This document shows, one piece after another, positions 37,201 to 45,080 of a DNA stretch of 64,000 nt (position 1 is the first letter of the stretch; the number at the start of each line of letters is the position of its first letter). The stretch is from Bacteroidales bacterium (lineage in GTDB: Bacteria; Bacteroidota; Bacteroidia; Bacteroidales; UBA10428): contig JAFGQZ010000062.1 in the NCBI GenBank assembly GCA_016935435.1, positions 1-64,000 of the forward strand. The letters are read 5' to 3'. The notes under the pieces are model-generated. The model was given only the letters and a program-made list of their open reading frames with translations. It did no database searches and was not told where the DNA came from. The position numbers and the translations under genes were made by a program.

Positions 37201-38286
37201 TAACCCGCCTCCGTCGGTACATATCCACAAGTTTCCAAATTTATCTTCTGTCATTTTACCCACAATAGAAATACTTAAGCCAGCACCTTCTGTTTCGGAG
37301 GGCCCGTATTGAGTATAAATCTGATATTCGGGATTAAAATAATTTACGCCACCATAATAGGTGCCACACCAAATGTTGCCTTGTTTATCTTTAATGATAC
37401 CCCAAATGGAAGAACTTGAGAGGCCTCCGGATGACTTATCCTCAAAAAAAGAGGTAAATGTATTGGTAGATTGATTAAAACGGCATAATCCATTGAATGT
37501 CCCTATCCAGATATTTCCGTTATTGTCTTCGGTACAGCTTCGAACAAAGTTGGAGCAAATAGAATTGGTATTTGTTGAATTATTTTTAAAGTTGGAGATT
37601 TCATTTTGGTTTATTCTGAATAAACCTAAATCTGCACTTGCTACCCAAAACTGACCTTTCGAATCCTGAAAAATACTATTGATATCGCCTTTAGGTAATT
37701 TATGAAAAAATCTGTTCGCTTCCAGTAAATACAATCCCTGGTTATGAGTTCCAATCCAAAGGGTGTTGCCGCTTTTAAATAAACATGAAATTTTAGCATT
37801 TTTATCGGGCAACTCATAGAATTTATTAAACGATTTTGTGTCCTCGGAATAAACTGATATTATGTTATTGAATGTCAAAAAAAGATTTTTATCAAAATAG
37901 ATGGATGAAACATCGCCGTAATAAAGGGTTGTAAATTTATTCAGCTTATAATTATACTCCGATATGCCTTCGGTACACCTAATAAATATTTTACCATCGT
38001 TATTGCCGATAATATCTTTTACATAATTATTTATCAAGCTATTTTTATTGCCTTTTTCAGCTTTGAATACTTCAACATAATTTCCGTTATATAAGTTTAA
38101 TCCATCACGTGTACCAATCCAAATTAAACCTCGTTCGTCCTCGTAAACGGTTAGTGCTGAAAAATTTGACAAGCCATTATTTGTAGAAATCGTATTAAAT
38201 ATAACATCTATTGCCGATAACCTGGTGGAGATAATTATCAGCAATACTGTTAAGGCCAATATTTCTTTAATATAACCTTGTCTCAT
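34261..38286 (-). CDS. Hybrid two-component sensor/regulator (HTCS) of the glucan locus
   Basis: 1341 residues combining sensor and DNA-binding regulator in one chain. Signal/anchor segment (about 8-25), roughly fourteen periplasmic propeller repeats of the WIGT..GL..YN type (about 30-690), a Y_Y_Y domain (about 710-760), membrane helix (about 772-792), HisKA with SHEFRTPL (His near 830), HATPase with NNLLSNAFNY (about 942) and GTGIGLAL (about 1007), receiver with EDND (about 1096), phospho-acceptor in LSDVLMP (about 1137) and TKPFN Lys, then an AraC-type HTH (about 1240-1341). Such proteins bind an oligosaccharide in the periplasm and activate the adjacent polysaccharide locus. Composition is AT-rich like the locus. 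Confidence 0.95.
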   Translation of the reverse strand: MRQGYIKEILALTVLLIIISTRLSAIDVIFNTISTNNGLSNFSALTVYEDERGLIWIGTRDGLNLYNGNYVEVFKAEKGNKNSLINNYVKDIIGNNDGKIFIRCTEGISEYNYKLNKFTTLYYGDVSSIYFDKNLFLTFNNIISVYSEDTKSFNKFYELPDKNAKISCLFKSGNTLWIGTHNQGLYLLEANRFFHKLPKGDINSIFQDSKGQFWVASADLGLFRINQNEISNFKNNSTNTNSICSNFVRSCTEDNNGNIWIGTFNGLCRFNQSTNTFTSFFEDKSSGGLSSSSIWGIIKDKQGNIWCGTYYGGVNYFNPEYQIYTQYGPSETEGAGLSISIVGKMTEDKFGNLWICTDGGGLNIYNPKLNTYRWYKKSNSPKNSISHNNVTTLYYDSVQEIMWIGTHLGGLNKFDIKSEVFTHYFFIAEDSATLSSNIIYDILPFNDELIVATQNGVFLFNRENGKSERLFKSNNDNHKINVVVDIFLDQKGILWMSVDKGIASYNFDNRELKFYKQVDGCTNCLSSNSVNTIFEDSKHNLWFGTLGGGLDRYRYETDDFENFDMKSNNLPGNSIYCISEFNNGELILLTDNGLASFNIKTQSSKNYKLDINSPLRGINENAFYLKSNGEIFIGGVEGMVSFNLKDLEFPRKPYEILLHKLYVNGSEVTVGDKNSILSKALNYTSKIVLNSKQHVFSIEYALSNYMPSKTPEIIYKLEGFSDNWTEARENQSITYTNLNPGTYKLHIKAKERIGDYLPERTIDIKVLPPFYKTKLAYLIYILILASIIYYLLYLNNKRIKLQESLKYEEKHIRDLEELNETKLRFFTDISHEFRTPLSLIIGQIETVLQQQNIAPFIYKKILIVYKSSLQMKDLISELLDFRKQIKGHMKIQVSEHDMVEFLSENYLLFLEYASKKKLNFTFNKEAEQIRVWYDHNQMQKVINNLLSNAFNYSKEGGTIILSIAHDDKYVKVQVNDNGVGIPPEDLDRIFDRFYQVNKDPKRAAFGTGIGLALTKGIIELHHGNIAVESNPEKGTTFTIILPLGNSHFSKNDFSNTEELSEKAEYPIEAEAMNDSVLNTQAEYPQTKSAAKILIVEDNDSVREMLVSLFKPYYSVITACNGEEAHDLVVKEFPEIVLSDVLMPKMSGTELCKHIKRDPVTCHIPVVLLTARAAIEHNLEGLRIGADDYITKPFNTSILVSRCNNLVNSRKMLQEKFSKQPQVNHQMLATNEFDKVLLDKIMKIVDLHLGDPGFKIENFSNEMGMSRTNLFTKIKAVTGQTPIDFINTIRLKRAAIMLKNNPELNVTEISETLGFSSARYFSRCFKNKFSTSPMSYRTDRSS

Positions 38287-38475
38287 CTGCCTCTTTTATT
38301 TCATGGACGTTTCATTTAATAAGCAATAAAAAACCTAAACCCTAATTTAATTAAAGAAATCGAATAATTCATTTGTATCAAAATATCAAATAGTAACCTA
38401 AAGTCCTAAAAGTTAATATAAAACCTTACAAATTGATTTTTTTATTTGCTTTTACAATAATTAAATCACTGCTAT
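38287..38475. other. Upstream region of the HTCS gene
   Basis: AT-rich sequence, no gene seen. It should hold the promoter of the HTCS gene; no clear consensus was found. Confidence 0.4.
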
Positions 38476-38528
38476 ATGATAAAAATTTCGACAGTTGGGC
38501 TGAAGCCTTTAATCAGTGAGGCATCTAT

Positions 38529-38633
38529 TACCCCGGGCTTAAGCCCGGGGTTATTGAATAAAACAAAATATCTGTTTAAAATAAATTCTCAGAATTTAAA
38601 ACAATATGACCGCAGAAAATTTTCTACGGTCAT
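38529..38633. repeat. Intergenic palindromic element with possible terminator
   Basis: Contains a perfect 20-bp palindrome CCCCGGGCTTAAGCCCGGGG (38531-38550), strikingly GC-rich in an AT-rich gap, and a 28-bp inverted repeat at 38606-38633 (ATGACCG at one end, CGGTCAT at the other, one mismatch). The second hairpin lies about 75 bp past the last GH16 gene on the minus strand and is followed by ATTGTTTT, so it may terminate that operon. A TTGGGCTGAAGCC block at 38496-38508 looks related to the palindrome. A short rightward frame across the region appears fortuitous. Confidence 0.6.
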
Positions 38634-38706
38634 TCACTATTACCAACTCACAACTAACTAAAAGAAACTCAACATGAATACTACTTTTATAAATGATATA
38701 TTCTGG

Positions 38707-39597
38707 TTATAATGTTCTTTTATCCACTGTCACATAATCGACCCACATCATTGTTTTGCTAAAAACATTAATACGGCTGTTGTCAAAAGCATTCCACGAA
38801 GTACAACCAACACATAAATTCAATATAATATTATGTGGCCCGAAGCTTTCCAGCCTGAGGTTACCGTTTACGTTATTGGTATAAGTGGCTACAGTATAAC
38901 CATCGAGTTGGATAGTTACAGTAACCCAACCATTTTCGTTTTTCCAGTATTCATCATACATGTGCCAGCCATCGCTCACACCATAGGTTCTTTCGCAGCT
39001 GTTCCCCAGGGTATTTTGTCCAGAAGTATTTCCAAAGAAAAGATTACTGGCAAACTTTGTGCTGCCTCCATAAGAGTAGCCTTCCATAATATCGATTTCA
39101 CCGTTTACAGGCCACCAGCTTTCCTGAACAGTCCAGAATGCAGGCCAAACACCATAAGTGCTTGAAAAGCTTGTCCATGTATTTCCATTCATGGCTATTA
39201 GTTTAATTTGTGCAGATACCCGATATTCTTCGTTTCTAGCAGGTTTAAAGCTGAAGTAAGATTTTACATGACCGGAGTTCCAGATATTTCCGTTTTTAGT
39301 GGCGGTGAGAACCAAAACGTTGCGCCAATCATAATTGGCAATCTGAGGATTGGAGGAAACATACTGGCATAACGATGAATTATAGTCCATACGTTGGGTT
39401 CTGGCCCAATTGTTCCAACTTCCGGTATTGTCGAAATTATCGGTAAAAACGCGCGTCCAGGCTGATGCTTTTAAATGATTTGAATTTTGGGATATCTCAT
39501 CGACGATATCGTCTTCCTTTGAACAATTGCTGAAAATGGTTACAGTACTTAAAATTAATACAGTAATTTTCGCAAGATTTTGAATCTTTGTTTTCAT
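38707..39597 (-). CDS. GH16 family lipoprotein glycanase
   Basis: 296 residues. Lipoprotein signal (TIFSNCSKEDD, Cys near 26), so probably displayed on the outer membrane. A single GH16 domain (about 45-295) with the catalytic motif GEIDIME near residue 165 (two catalytic Glu and assisting Asp) and the typical GVWPAFW aromatic segment just before it. The six-residue ExDxxE form is that of laminarinases, agarases and carrageenases rather than lichenases. It is the most divergent of the three GH16 enzymes here and may have a distinct linkage preference. Last gene of the operon. Confidence 0.92.
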   Translation of the reverse strand: MKTKIQNLAKITVLILSTVTIFSNCSKEDDIVDEISQNSNHLKASAWTRVFTDNFDNTGSWNNWARTQRMDYNSSLCQYVSSNPQIANYDWRNVLVLTATKNGNIWNSGHVKSYFSFKPARNEEYRVSAQIKLIAMNGNTWTSFSSTYGVWPAFWTVQESWWPVNGEIDIMEGYSYGGSTKFASNLFFGNTSGQNTLGNSCERTYGVSDGWHMYDEYWKNENGWVTVTIQLDGYTVATYTNNVNGNLRLESFGPHNIILNLCVGCTSWNAFDNSRINVFSKTMMWVDYVTVDKRTL

Positions 39598-39696
39598 AAC
39601 TACGTTAGTTTTTAGATTGTTATTATTAGTGTTAGGGAATTCTATAATATACCTTCTAAAAAGACAATTCAGATAAACAATATTTTAAAATGTAAG

Positions 39697-40470
39697 CTAT
39701 TCAAGGCTGTACACCCTTACATAATCTACAAATAGCTTTGCCGGGAAAACGGTTGTTGAATCGGGGCTTCCGGGCCAATCTCCACCGACAGCCAGGTTAA
39801 ATAATATATAATGTGGTTTATGAATTTCCTCTGTACCGTTGATCCCATCAGAAATAATTACCTTGTGAAATTGCCTGTCATCGATATACCATGCAATGCT
39901 GTCTGCATTCCAGAGAATTGCATAATTATGAAATTCAGTAACATCAATAGCACTAAATCCTTGATTTTGAACATGGCTGTGATTTTCTTCATTCGCCCAA
40001 TGCAGTGTACCGTATGTAATCTCCTCATTGTTAATATGCTCCATGATGTCGATTTCTCCGCATTTCGGCCAACCGACTTCATTAATATTTTTACCAAGTG
40101 TCCAAAACGCCGGCCAGATACCCTGGCCCTTTGAAAACTTCATCCGGGCTTCAATCCGGCCATATTTCCAACTGGCTTTTCCCAATGTATTTATACTTGC
40201 AGATGTATATGAATAACCTTTATAAGCTTCTTTAAGAGCAATTATTTCCAGACAACCGTTCCTTACAATCTGATTTTCTTTTCTATCGGTATAGTATTGT
40301 AATTCATTGTTTCTAATATAGCCTATTTCATTTCCCCATTTATTGGTATCAGGCAAACCGTTATAATTAAATTCGTCAGACCAAATAAGAGTTTGAGCAT
40401 TAAGAACATTATGGCAAAAGGCATTATATAACAGAATTAGTAATAGTATATTAAATCTTATGTGTTTCAT
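39697..40470 (-). CDS. GH16 family endo-beta-glucanase (laminarinase-like)
   Basis: 257 residues. A signal peptide (FNILLLILLYNAFCHNVLNAQ) without an obvious lipobox, then one compact GH16 domain: LIWSDEFNYNGLPD at the start, YTSASINTLGKASWKYGRIEARMKF, GIWPAFWTLG, catalytic GEIDIMEHI near residue 138, and YILFNLAVGGDWPG and FVDYVRVY at the end. This is the classic beta-1,3-glucanase (laminarinase) layout, cutting internal linkages. It is likely secreted to the periplasm or outside. Gap to the upstream GH16 gene is 41 bp. Confidence 0.94.
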   Translation of the reverse strand: MKHIRFNILLLILLYNAFCHNVLNAQTLIWSDEFNYNGLPDTNKWGNEIGYIRNNELQYYTDRKENQIVRNGCLEIIALKEAYKGYSYTSASINTLGKASWKYGRIEARMKFSKGQGIWPAFWTLGKNINEVGWPKCGEIDIMEHINNEEITYGTLHWANEENHSHVQNQGFSAIDVTEFHNYAILWNADSIAWYIDDRQFHKVIISDGINGTEEIHKPHYILFNLAVGGDWPGSPDSTTVFPAKLFVDYVRVYSLE

Positions 40471-40511
40471 AAAAATTCTTTTTGATTTTATAGGTTTTTT
40501 ATTCTAATGAA

Positions 40512-41717
40512 TTATCGCTTTTGTGATACCCTAACCCAGTCTATTTCCATTATTGCTGGTAATTCTCCATTCGTTATGGGACCAGGCCATGTTCCAGGGC
40601 CTCCGACAGAAACATTTAGAATAATAAAGAATGGAGCATCGAATGGCCATTGCATTTTGTCGGTTTCATCGTCAAGATGAAGGTTTCTATAACGATGAGT
40701 TACCTCTCCATTTACTAAAAATTCAATTTGTTCATTGTCCCATTCAATGCCATAAATATTATATTCCCCAAAGTTATAACCAGTTGTAGCATTGGGTTTT
40801 GGCTCGATGATACCTAAATTATCATAATAATGACTATGAATACTTTGATGGATAACTGTTTCGTGGTTTAGCTGTTCCATAATATCAATTTCGCCGCCTT
40901 TTGGCCAGCCTCCAGTGTATTTTGGTGTTTCTGGCATCATCCATATAGCAGGCCATGCCCCCTGGGCCATTTTTGTAAATCTGGCTTTTACTTCAATTCT
41001 GCCATATTGAAAAAAGAATCTTCCTTTACTTTGTATTCCACCGGTTAAATAACTGCCTGACCTGACCTCAGCTTTTAAAACCAGATTACCGTTCTCAACA
41101 TAGGCATGATCGTAACTATTGGAAAGATATCGGCTCCAATCAGCAGCCTGACGAGGGCATAGTTCCCAATTAGAATGATCCGGGATTTTATCTGCCTGGT
41201 TGAAATTTTCTTCAAAAATCAAATGATCGATCCGGAATGAATAAATAATTACAGACTTATCCGGATTTACCTTTAATCCTTCTGCAGAGCTTAAAGAAAT
41301 CGGCAATATATATTCCTCCTTATTAACCGATGTCAGCTCTGCTATTTTAAAGGGATTGTACCTAAAAAAACCCGATCCGGCTTGTTGGCCAATGGGTAAT
41401 GAAATATCCAAATCATTTAATGAATAGCATGATTCCGGTAATAATTTGTAATTCTTATTTTCTGATTCATTGATTCTTGCCACATAGGAATCATCGACAT
41501 TTAAACTCACCAGGGATAATGCATCATCAAGACCACCTTTTGAAAACGATATCTTAACTTCAACATCTTCATTAATATCAGGATTTACCAGTGATTTAAA
41601 CCCATAGTCATCTAAAGATATCCAGCCGTTTGAATACTTGGGAGGATCAGTATCGTTATTGCATCCCAATAAAAGTACCAACAGACTAATAAAATTCAGC
41701 TTTATTATATGTTTCAT
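40512..41717 (-). CDS. GH16 lipoprotein with DUF1735-like N-terminal domain
   Basis: 401 residues. Lipobox LLLGCNND (Cys near 19), then a domain at about 35-160 resembling DUF1735/BT_3987-type modules (the YKLLPESCYSLNDLDISLPIGQ pattern and YILPISL), and a C-terminal GH16 domain (about 170-400) with WPAIWMMPE, GEIDIMEQL near residue 276 and FFIILNVSVGG. DUF1735 domains are often found in surface glycan-active lipoproteins and may aid binding or display. Likely a cell-surface endo-beta-glucanase that trims polysaccharide before uptake by SusCD. Confidence 0.93.
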   Translation of the reverse strand: MKHIIKLNFISLLVLLLGCNNDTDPPKYSNGWISLDDYGFKSLVNPDINEDVEVKISFSKGGLDDALSLVSLNVDDSYVARINESENKNYKLLPESCYSLNDLDISLPIGQQAGSGFFRYNPFKIAELTSVNKEEYILPISLSSAEGLKVNPDKSVIIYSFRIDHLIFEENFNQADKIPDHSNWELCPRQAADWSRYLSNSYDHAYVENGNLVLKAEVRSGSYLTGGIQSKGRFFFQYGRIEVKARFTKMAQGAWPAIWMMPETPKYTGGWPKGGEIDIMEQLNHETVIHQSIHSHYYDNLGIIEPKPNATTGYNFGEYNIYGIEWDNEQIEFLVNGEVTHRYRNLHLDDETDKMQWPFDAPFFIILNVSVGGPGTWPGPITNGELPAIMEIDWVRVSQKR

Positions 41718-41771
41718 AACAATTTAAATTATGTGAGAGAAGAGGTGTTAACCTCTTCTCTGATTGCGGTT

Positions 41772-43292
41772 TTATGGCCTTTTATCTTGCAGGTTTAAAT
41801 AAAAATCGTCGAAATAATATGTGCCATTTTCATAAGGATGAACCATTAAAAACTGGTCGGTTCTTCCCGGACCGGCAGTATATTCATGTTTTACGGTTAC
41901 CCATTTGCCCTTTTCAATATCGGGTATCCATAATAGTAACTGAGGATTCCAGGTCGGCAACATCCAAACATTTAATGCACTTCCAGTAGAAGATGGATCA
42001 ATCCATGTTTTGTATTGGATGTCATACGTTTTGCCTTCCTCCAAATCAAACAATCCTTTATCGCATTGAACTTTTACATTATCGTTGTTTGAAACTACTA
42101 TTTTCAAACTGTAATCTCCACTATATGCTTTTTCGGTTGTAAACTCATATTCAGCAGTTCCCTCCAGGTAACTCCAACTGGCCCCTCCATCTTCAAAACC
42201 ATAGACTGCCTCCGATAACATATTAATATCGTGCATTACAACCTTTACATTTTCAAACGACTCGGCAGGCCTTCCGTCGGTTGAAATCAATTCACCCCCG
42301 GAATAGGATATTAAAATTGAATCGGATCGGTAAATCCTATCCTTTAGAATGATACTCAATGTTGAAAAATCGTTTTGGTCGGGTTGTACCGATAATATCG
42401 GAAATTCAACTCCATTAACCATTACGGTAAAAAACTCCTCTTTATTGGTAAAAGGCTCAAACTCACCCGTAAATGGAACTTTTATGCTTTGATCCTCTTC
42501 TTCATAAATATTGCCATACAGTATAAAAGGCTGGGTAGATTTAATTACTTTAATTGGATTAGGAATTTGTAAATCATCCCAATCGCCCGGCATGTTTTGT
42601 CCAACACGGCTGGATTGAAAAGAAACAGTGTAATTTCCCAACTTCCGAAACATAATTTTTGCCACTGAATCGGTACTGGTAATTGTGTTTGATTCGCCAA
42701 TAATCTGCCATGTTCTGCTATTGGGCCTTCCAACAGTCGATAAATCAACAAACTCTAAAAAACTACCTGCTTCAAGGTAAATAGTATCGTTTCCAAAGGG
42801 TATTTCTACTCCATCTTTGCGAATCATAGCCTGGGCAACAATAGTATCGTAAACATCTACCATAAAAGTTGTATCCAGTACATATATATCCCCTACTTTT
42901 TCTGCGAATGGTACCGAATCGTTAAATGTATTATACAAGCGAACCGGATAGATTCCCCCTTTTTTAAATAATACATGTACTGTTTTTTCACTCGACTCTG
43001 TTTGATCACCTATTATATATTTGTCTAAATCAGTATCGCTATTTGATATGTCTCCTTTAATGAAAAAACTTCCTTCAGGAATTTTCCAGGTATGTGATGT
43101 TGCATTTTGTGACAGATCGCTAAAAGAAATAAAATCATTAATACCTATTCTGTACTGTTCATTTTGAAACTGACTGGTATAAACAACAGCATCTGAAAAA
43201 ACGTTTGGTTGTATATATTCATCCATCTTTTCACAGCTGTAAAAAAAAGCCGTTATTGTAAGTATGAAAATTATTAAACTATTTGATTTCAT
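41772..43292 (-). CDS. Surface glycan-binding lipoprotein (PKD-like domains and CBM-like C-terminus)
   Basis: 506 residues. Lipobox FFYSCEKMD (Cys near 20). Two PKD-like domains (about 45-135 and 165-255, each with an FSDLS or FVDLS motif and a TWKI/TWQI strand), an Ig-like domain (about 260-350) and a C-terminal carbohydrate-binding domain of CBM4/9 type (about 355-500: YGFEDGGASWSY, AYSGDYSLKIVV, YYFDDFYL). No catalytic residues recognised. The position just after susD is where surface glycan-binding proteins (SusE/SGBP) are encoded, so it probably captures beta-glucan at the cell surface. Confidence 0.85.
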   Translation of the reverse strand: MKSNSLIIFILTITAFFYSCEKMDEYIQPNVFSDAVVYTSQFQNEQYRIGINDFISFSDLSQNATSHTWKIPEGSFFIKGDISNSDTDLDKYIIGDQTESSEKTVHVLFKKGGIYPVRLYNTFNDSVPFAEKVGDIYVLDTTFMVDVYDTIVAQAMIRKDGVEIPFGNDTIYLEAGSFLEFVDLSTVGRPNSRTWQIIGESNTITSTDSVAKIMFRKLGNYTVSFQSSRVGQNMPGDWDDLQIPNPIKVIKSTQPFILYGNIYEEEDQSIKVPFTGEFEPFTNKEEFFTVMVNGVEFPILSVQPDQNDFSTLSIILKDRIYRSDSILISYSGGELISTDGRPAESFENVKVVMHDINMLSEAVYGFEDGGASWSYLEGTAEYEFTTEKAYSGDYSLKIVVSNNDNVKVQCDKGLFDLEEGKTYDIQYKTWIDPSSTGSALNVWMLPTWNPQLLLWIPDIEKGKWVTVKHEYTAGPGRTDQFLMVHPYENGTYYFDDFYLNLQDKRP

Positions 43293-43313
43293 TGTTTTGC
43301 TATTTTTTATGAA

Positions 43314-45059
43314 TTATTTTAAAACCGGATTTGCAATAATTTCTCTTGAAGGCAAAGGCCAATAAGCATGCGCCTCTTCGTTATAATTACTTGCTGCCTG
43401 TATATAGTCCTGAACATTTGTTGTTGTATTGGAGGATCCCCCTTCAACAAGTATGGATTGCCAGCGCACATCCGATTCGCCATTAATTTTGGTATAAGGA
43501 AAATCCACCAAATGATAAATTTGCTGTGAAAGATCCATAAAACGCTGCCTGGTAATTCCCCATCTCCTCAAATCAATGGTACGTATAGCGTGGCCCTCAA
43601 CCGATAATTCCAGCGGTCTTTCAACATACATTAAATGATCCATAACCATTTTTGCGTTGTAGGTTTTATTATCGTGGTCACTCGAAGGGTATTCACCTGA
43701 ATTTTGCAGGCCCAACAATTGTAAAGCAGAACGCTTGCGTACCCTGTTAATATATTTTAATGCTTCCTGAACACCAGATTCATCAGAACCTCCCTTTATT
43801 AAACATTCTGCATACATTAAATAAATATCAGCCAAACGAATAACCCTTACATTAACCCCGGAACGTAAATTCGGAACAATGTCATTCTCATTTGATACAA
43901 TGTCCCAGTTGGTATATTTTCTGTAATATGCGCTTTTCTTTTCGTTAAACTCAGCCATCTGGGCCGGAGCTGCTCCATAATAATCTAAATCGGGATCATC
44001 AACAAGTGCAATAGAATAAGATGTTCTTAAAGAATATTTCCTTAACCGGGTATTTCCATTTTCATCGGTCACATAATTTCTGGGATCGTTTATGTCTATG
44101 GAGTCGTTCTTGTATGCCATAATTAACCAGGCACTTGGATATACCAGGCTCCAGCCTCCAACTCTGCTAAAGCTAAAATTTAAATTATTCGCAGTTTGTA
44201 AATCAGACCAGACATTTACCTCCGATTTATAATTCAGAGAATATACTATCTCTAAAATAGACTCGGAATTTAACTCATTGCGGGTTGTGAAATTATCGCC
44301 AACATGAGGTGCCAGGGCATATCCATAATCTGCATTTTCAATTACATCTTTAAAGTACAAGGCTGCTATTTCATAATTTTTATCATACAAATAACTTGTT
44401 CCTAATACTGAAGCTGCAGCACCTGCTGTAACCCTTCCTTTGTCTTTTTGCCACTGGGCAGGCAGGTTTTCGTAAGCAAAGTTCAAATCTTCACGAAAAA
44501 ATTCCTGTACTTCTTCCTCCGGGCTAAGCGGTTTATAAAAATCAGACTCTTCTTTAGGAACATTTTTATAAATAACCACACTACCTTTATTGAAAGAACT
44601 ATGTAAATAAAAATAGAACAGGCCACGAAAGAACCTGGCTTGTGCCATTATAATATCCGCTCGTTGAATATCTTCGTTTGTTGTTAACTGGCTACTCAAA
44701 TTTGAAAGTCCCTCAATTACCTGATTTGTCCTGAAAATCCCGGTATAAAGAGCATTCCACTTATCATTCGGCCCATCAGAAGCATCGGTAAACGTTTGAT
44801 TATAGTAAGGATTTGTAGCATCTTCAACCGCAGTGTGGGTTAAATCGCTTCTATGTGATTCCTGCTCAATAGATAAGAGTTTGATATCATTAAATGTACC
44901 ATATACCGAAATTAAACCTGTTTCGCAATCATCAAGTGTTTTCCAGAAATTATCGGTCGATAATTCATTTGGATTTACCTCTTCCAAAAAGTCATTGCAC
45001 GAATAATTCAGTATTAAAATAAAAACCAATAATATATATTTAAAGAATCTAGCTTTCAT
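43314..45059 (-). CDS. SusD/RagB-family glycan-binding lipoprotein
   Basis: 581 residues. Lipobox LNYSCNDFLEE (Cys near 21) followed by the helical TPR-like SusD fold: NFWKTLDDCETGLISVYGTF near the N-terminus, AQARFFRGLFYFYLHSSF in the middle and the C-terminal RPLELSVEGHAIRTIDLRRWG segment. SusD caps the SusC barrel and delivers oligosaccharide to it. It is separated from susC by 21 bp. Confidence 0.96.
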   Translation of the reverse strand: MKARFFKYILLVFILILNYSCNDFLEEVNPNELSTDNFWKTLDDCETGLISVYGTFNDIKLLSIEQESHRSDLTHTAVEDATNPYYNQTFTDASDGPNDKWNALYTGIFRTNQVIEGLSNLSSQLTTNEDIQRADIIMAQARFFRGLFYFYLHSSFNKGSVVIYKNVPKEESDFYKPLSPEEEVQEFFREDLNFAYENLPAQWQKDKGRVTAGAAASVLGTSYLYDKNYEIAALYFKDVIENADYGYALAPHVGDNFTTRNELNSESILEIVYSLNYKSEVNVWSDLQTANNLNFSFSRVGGWSLVYPSAWLIMAYKNDSIDINDPRNYVTDENGNTRLRKYSLRTSYSIALVDDPDLDYYGAAPAQMAEFNEKKSAYYRKYTNWDIVSNENDIVPNLRSGVNVRVIRLADIYLMYAECLIKGGSDESGVQEALKYINRVRKRSALQLLGLQNSGEYPSSDHDNKTYNAKMVMDHLMYVERPLELSVEGHAIRTIDLRRWGITRQRFMDLSQQIYHLVDFPYTKINGESDVRWQSILVEGGSSNTTTNVQDYIQAASNYNEEAHAYWPLPSREIIANPVLK

Positions 45060-45080
45060 TATTATAATGTAATTAGGTTA

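Noticed and set aside
38476-38661. 61-codon rightward frame
   Set aside because: It runs through the palindromic repeat element, which explains its open frame; no protein features.
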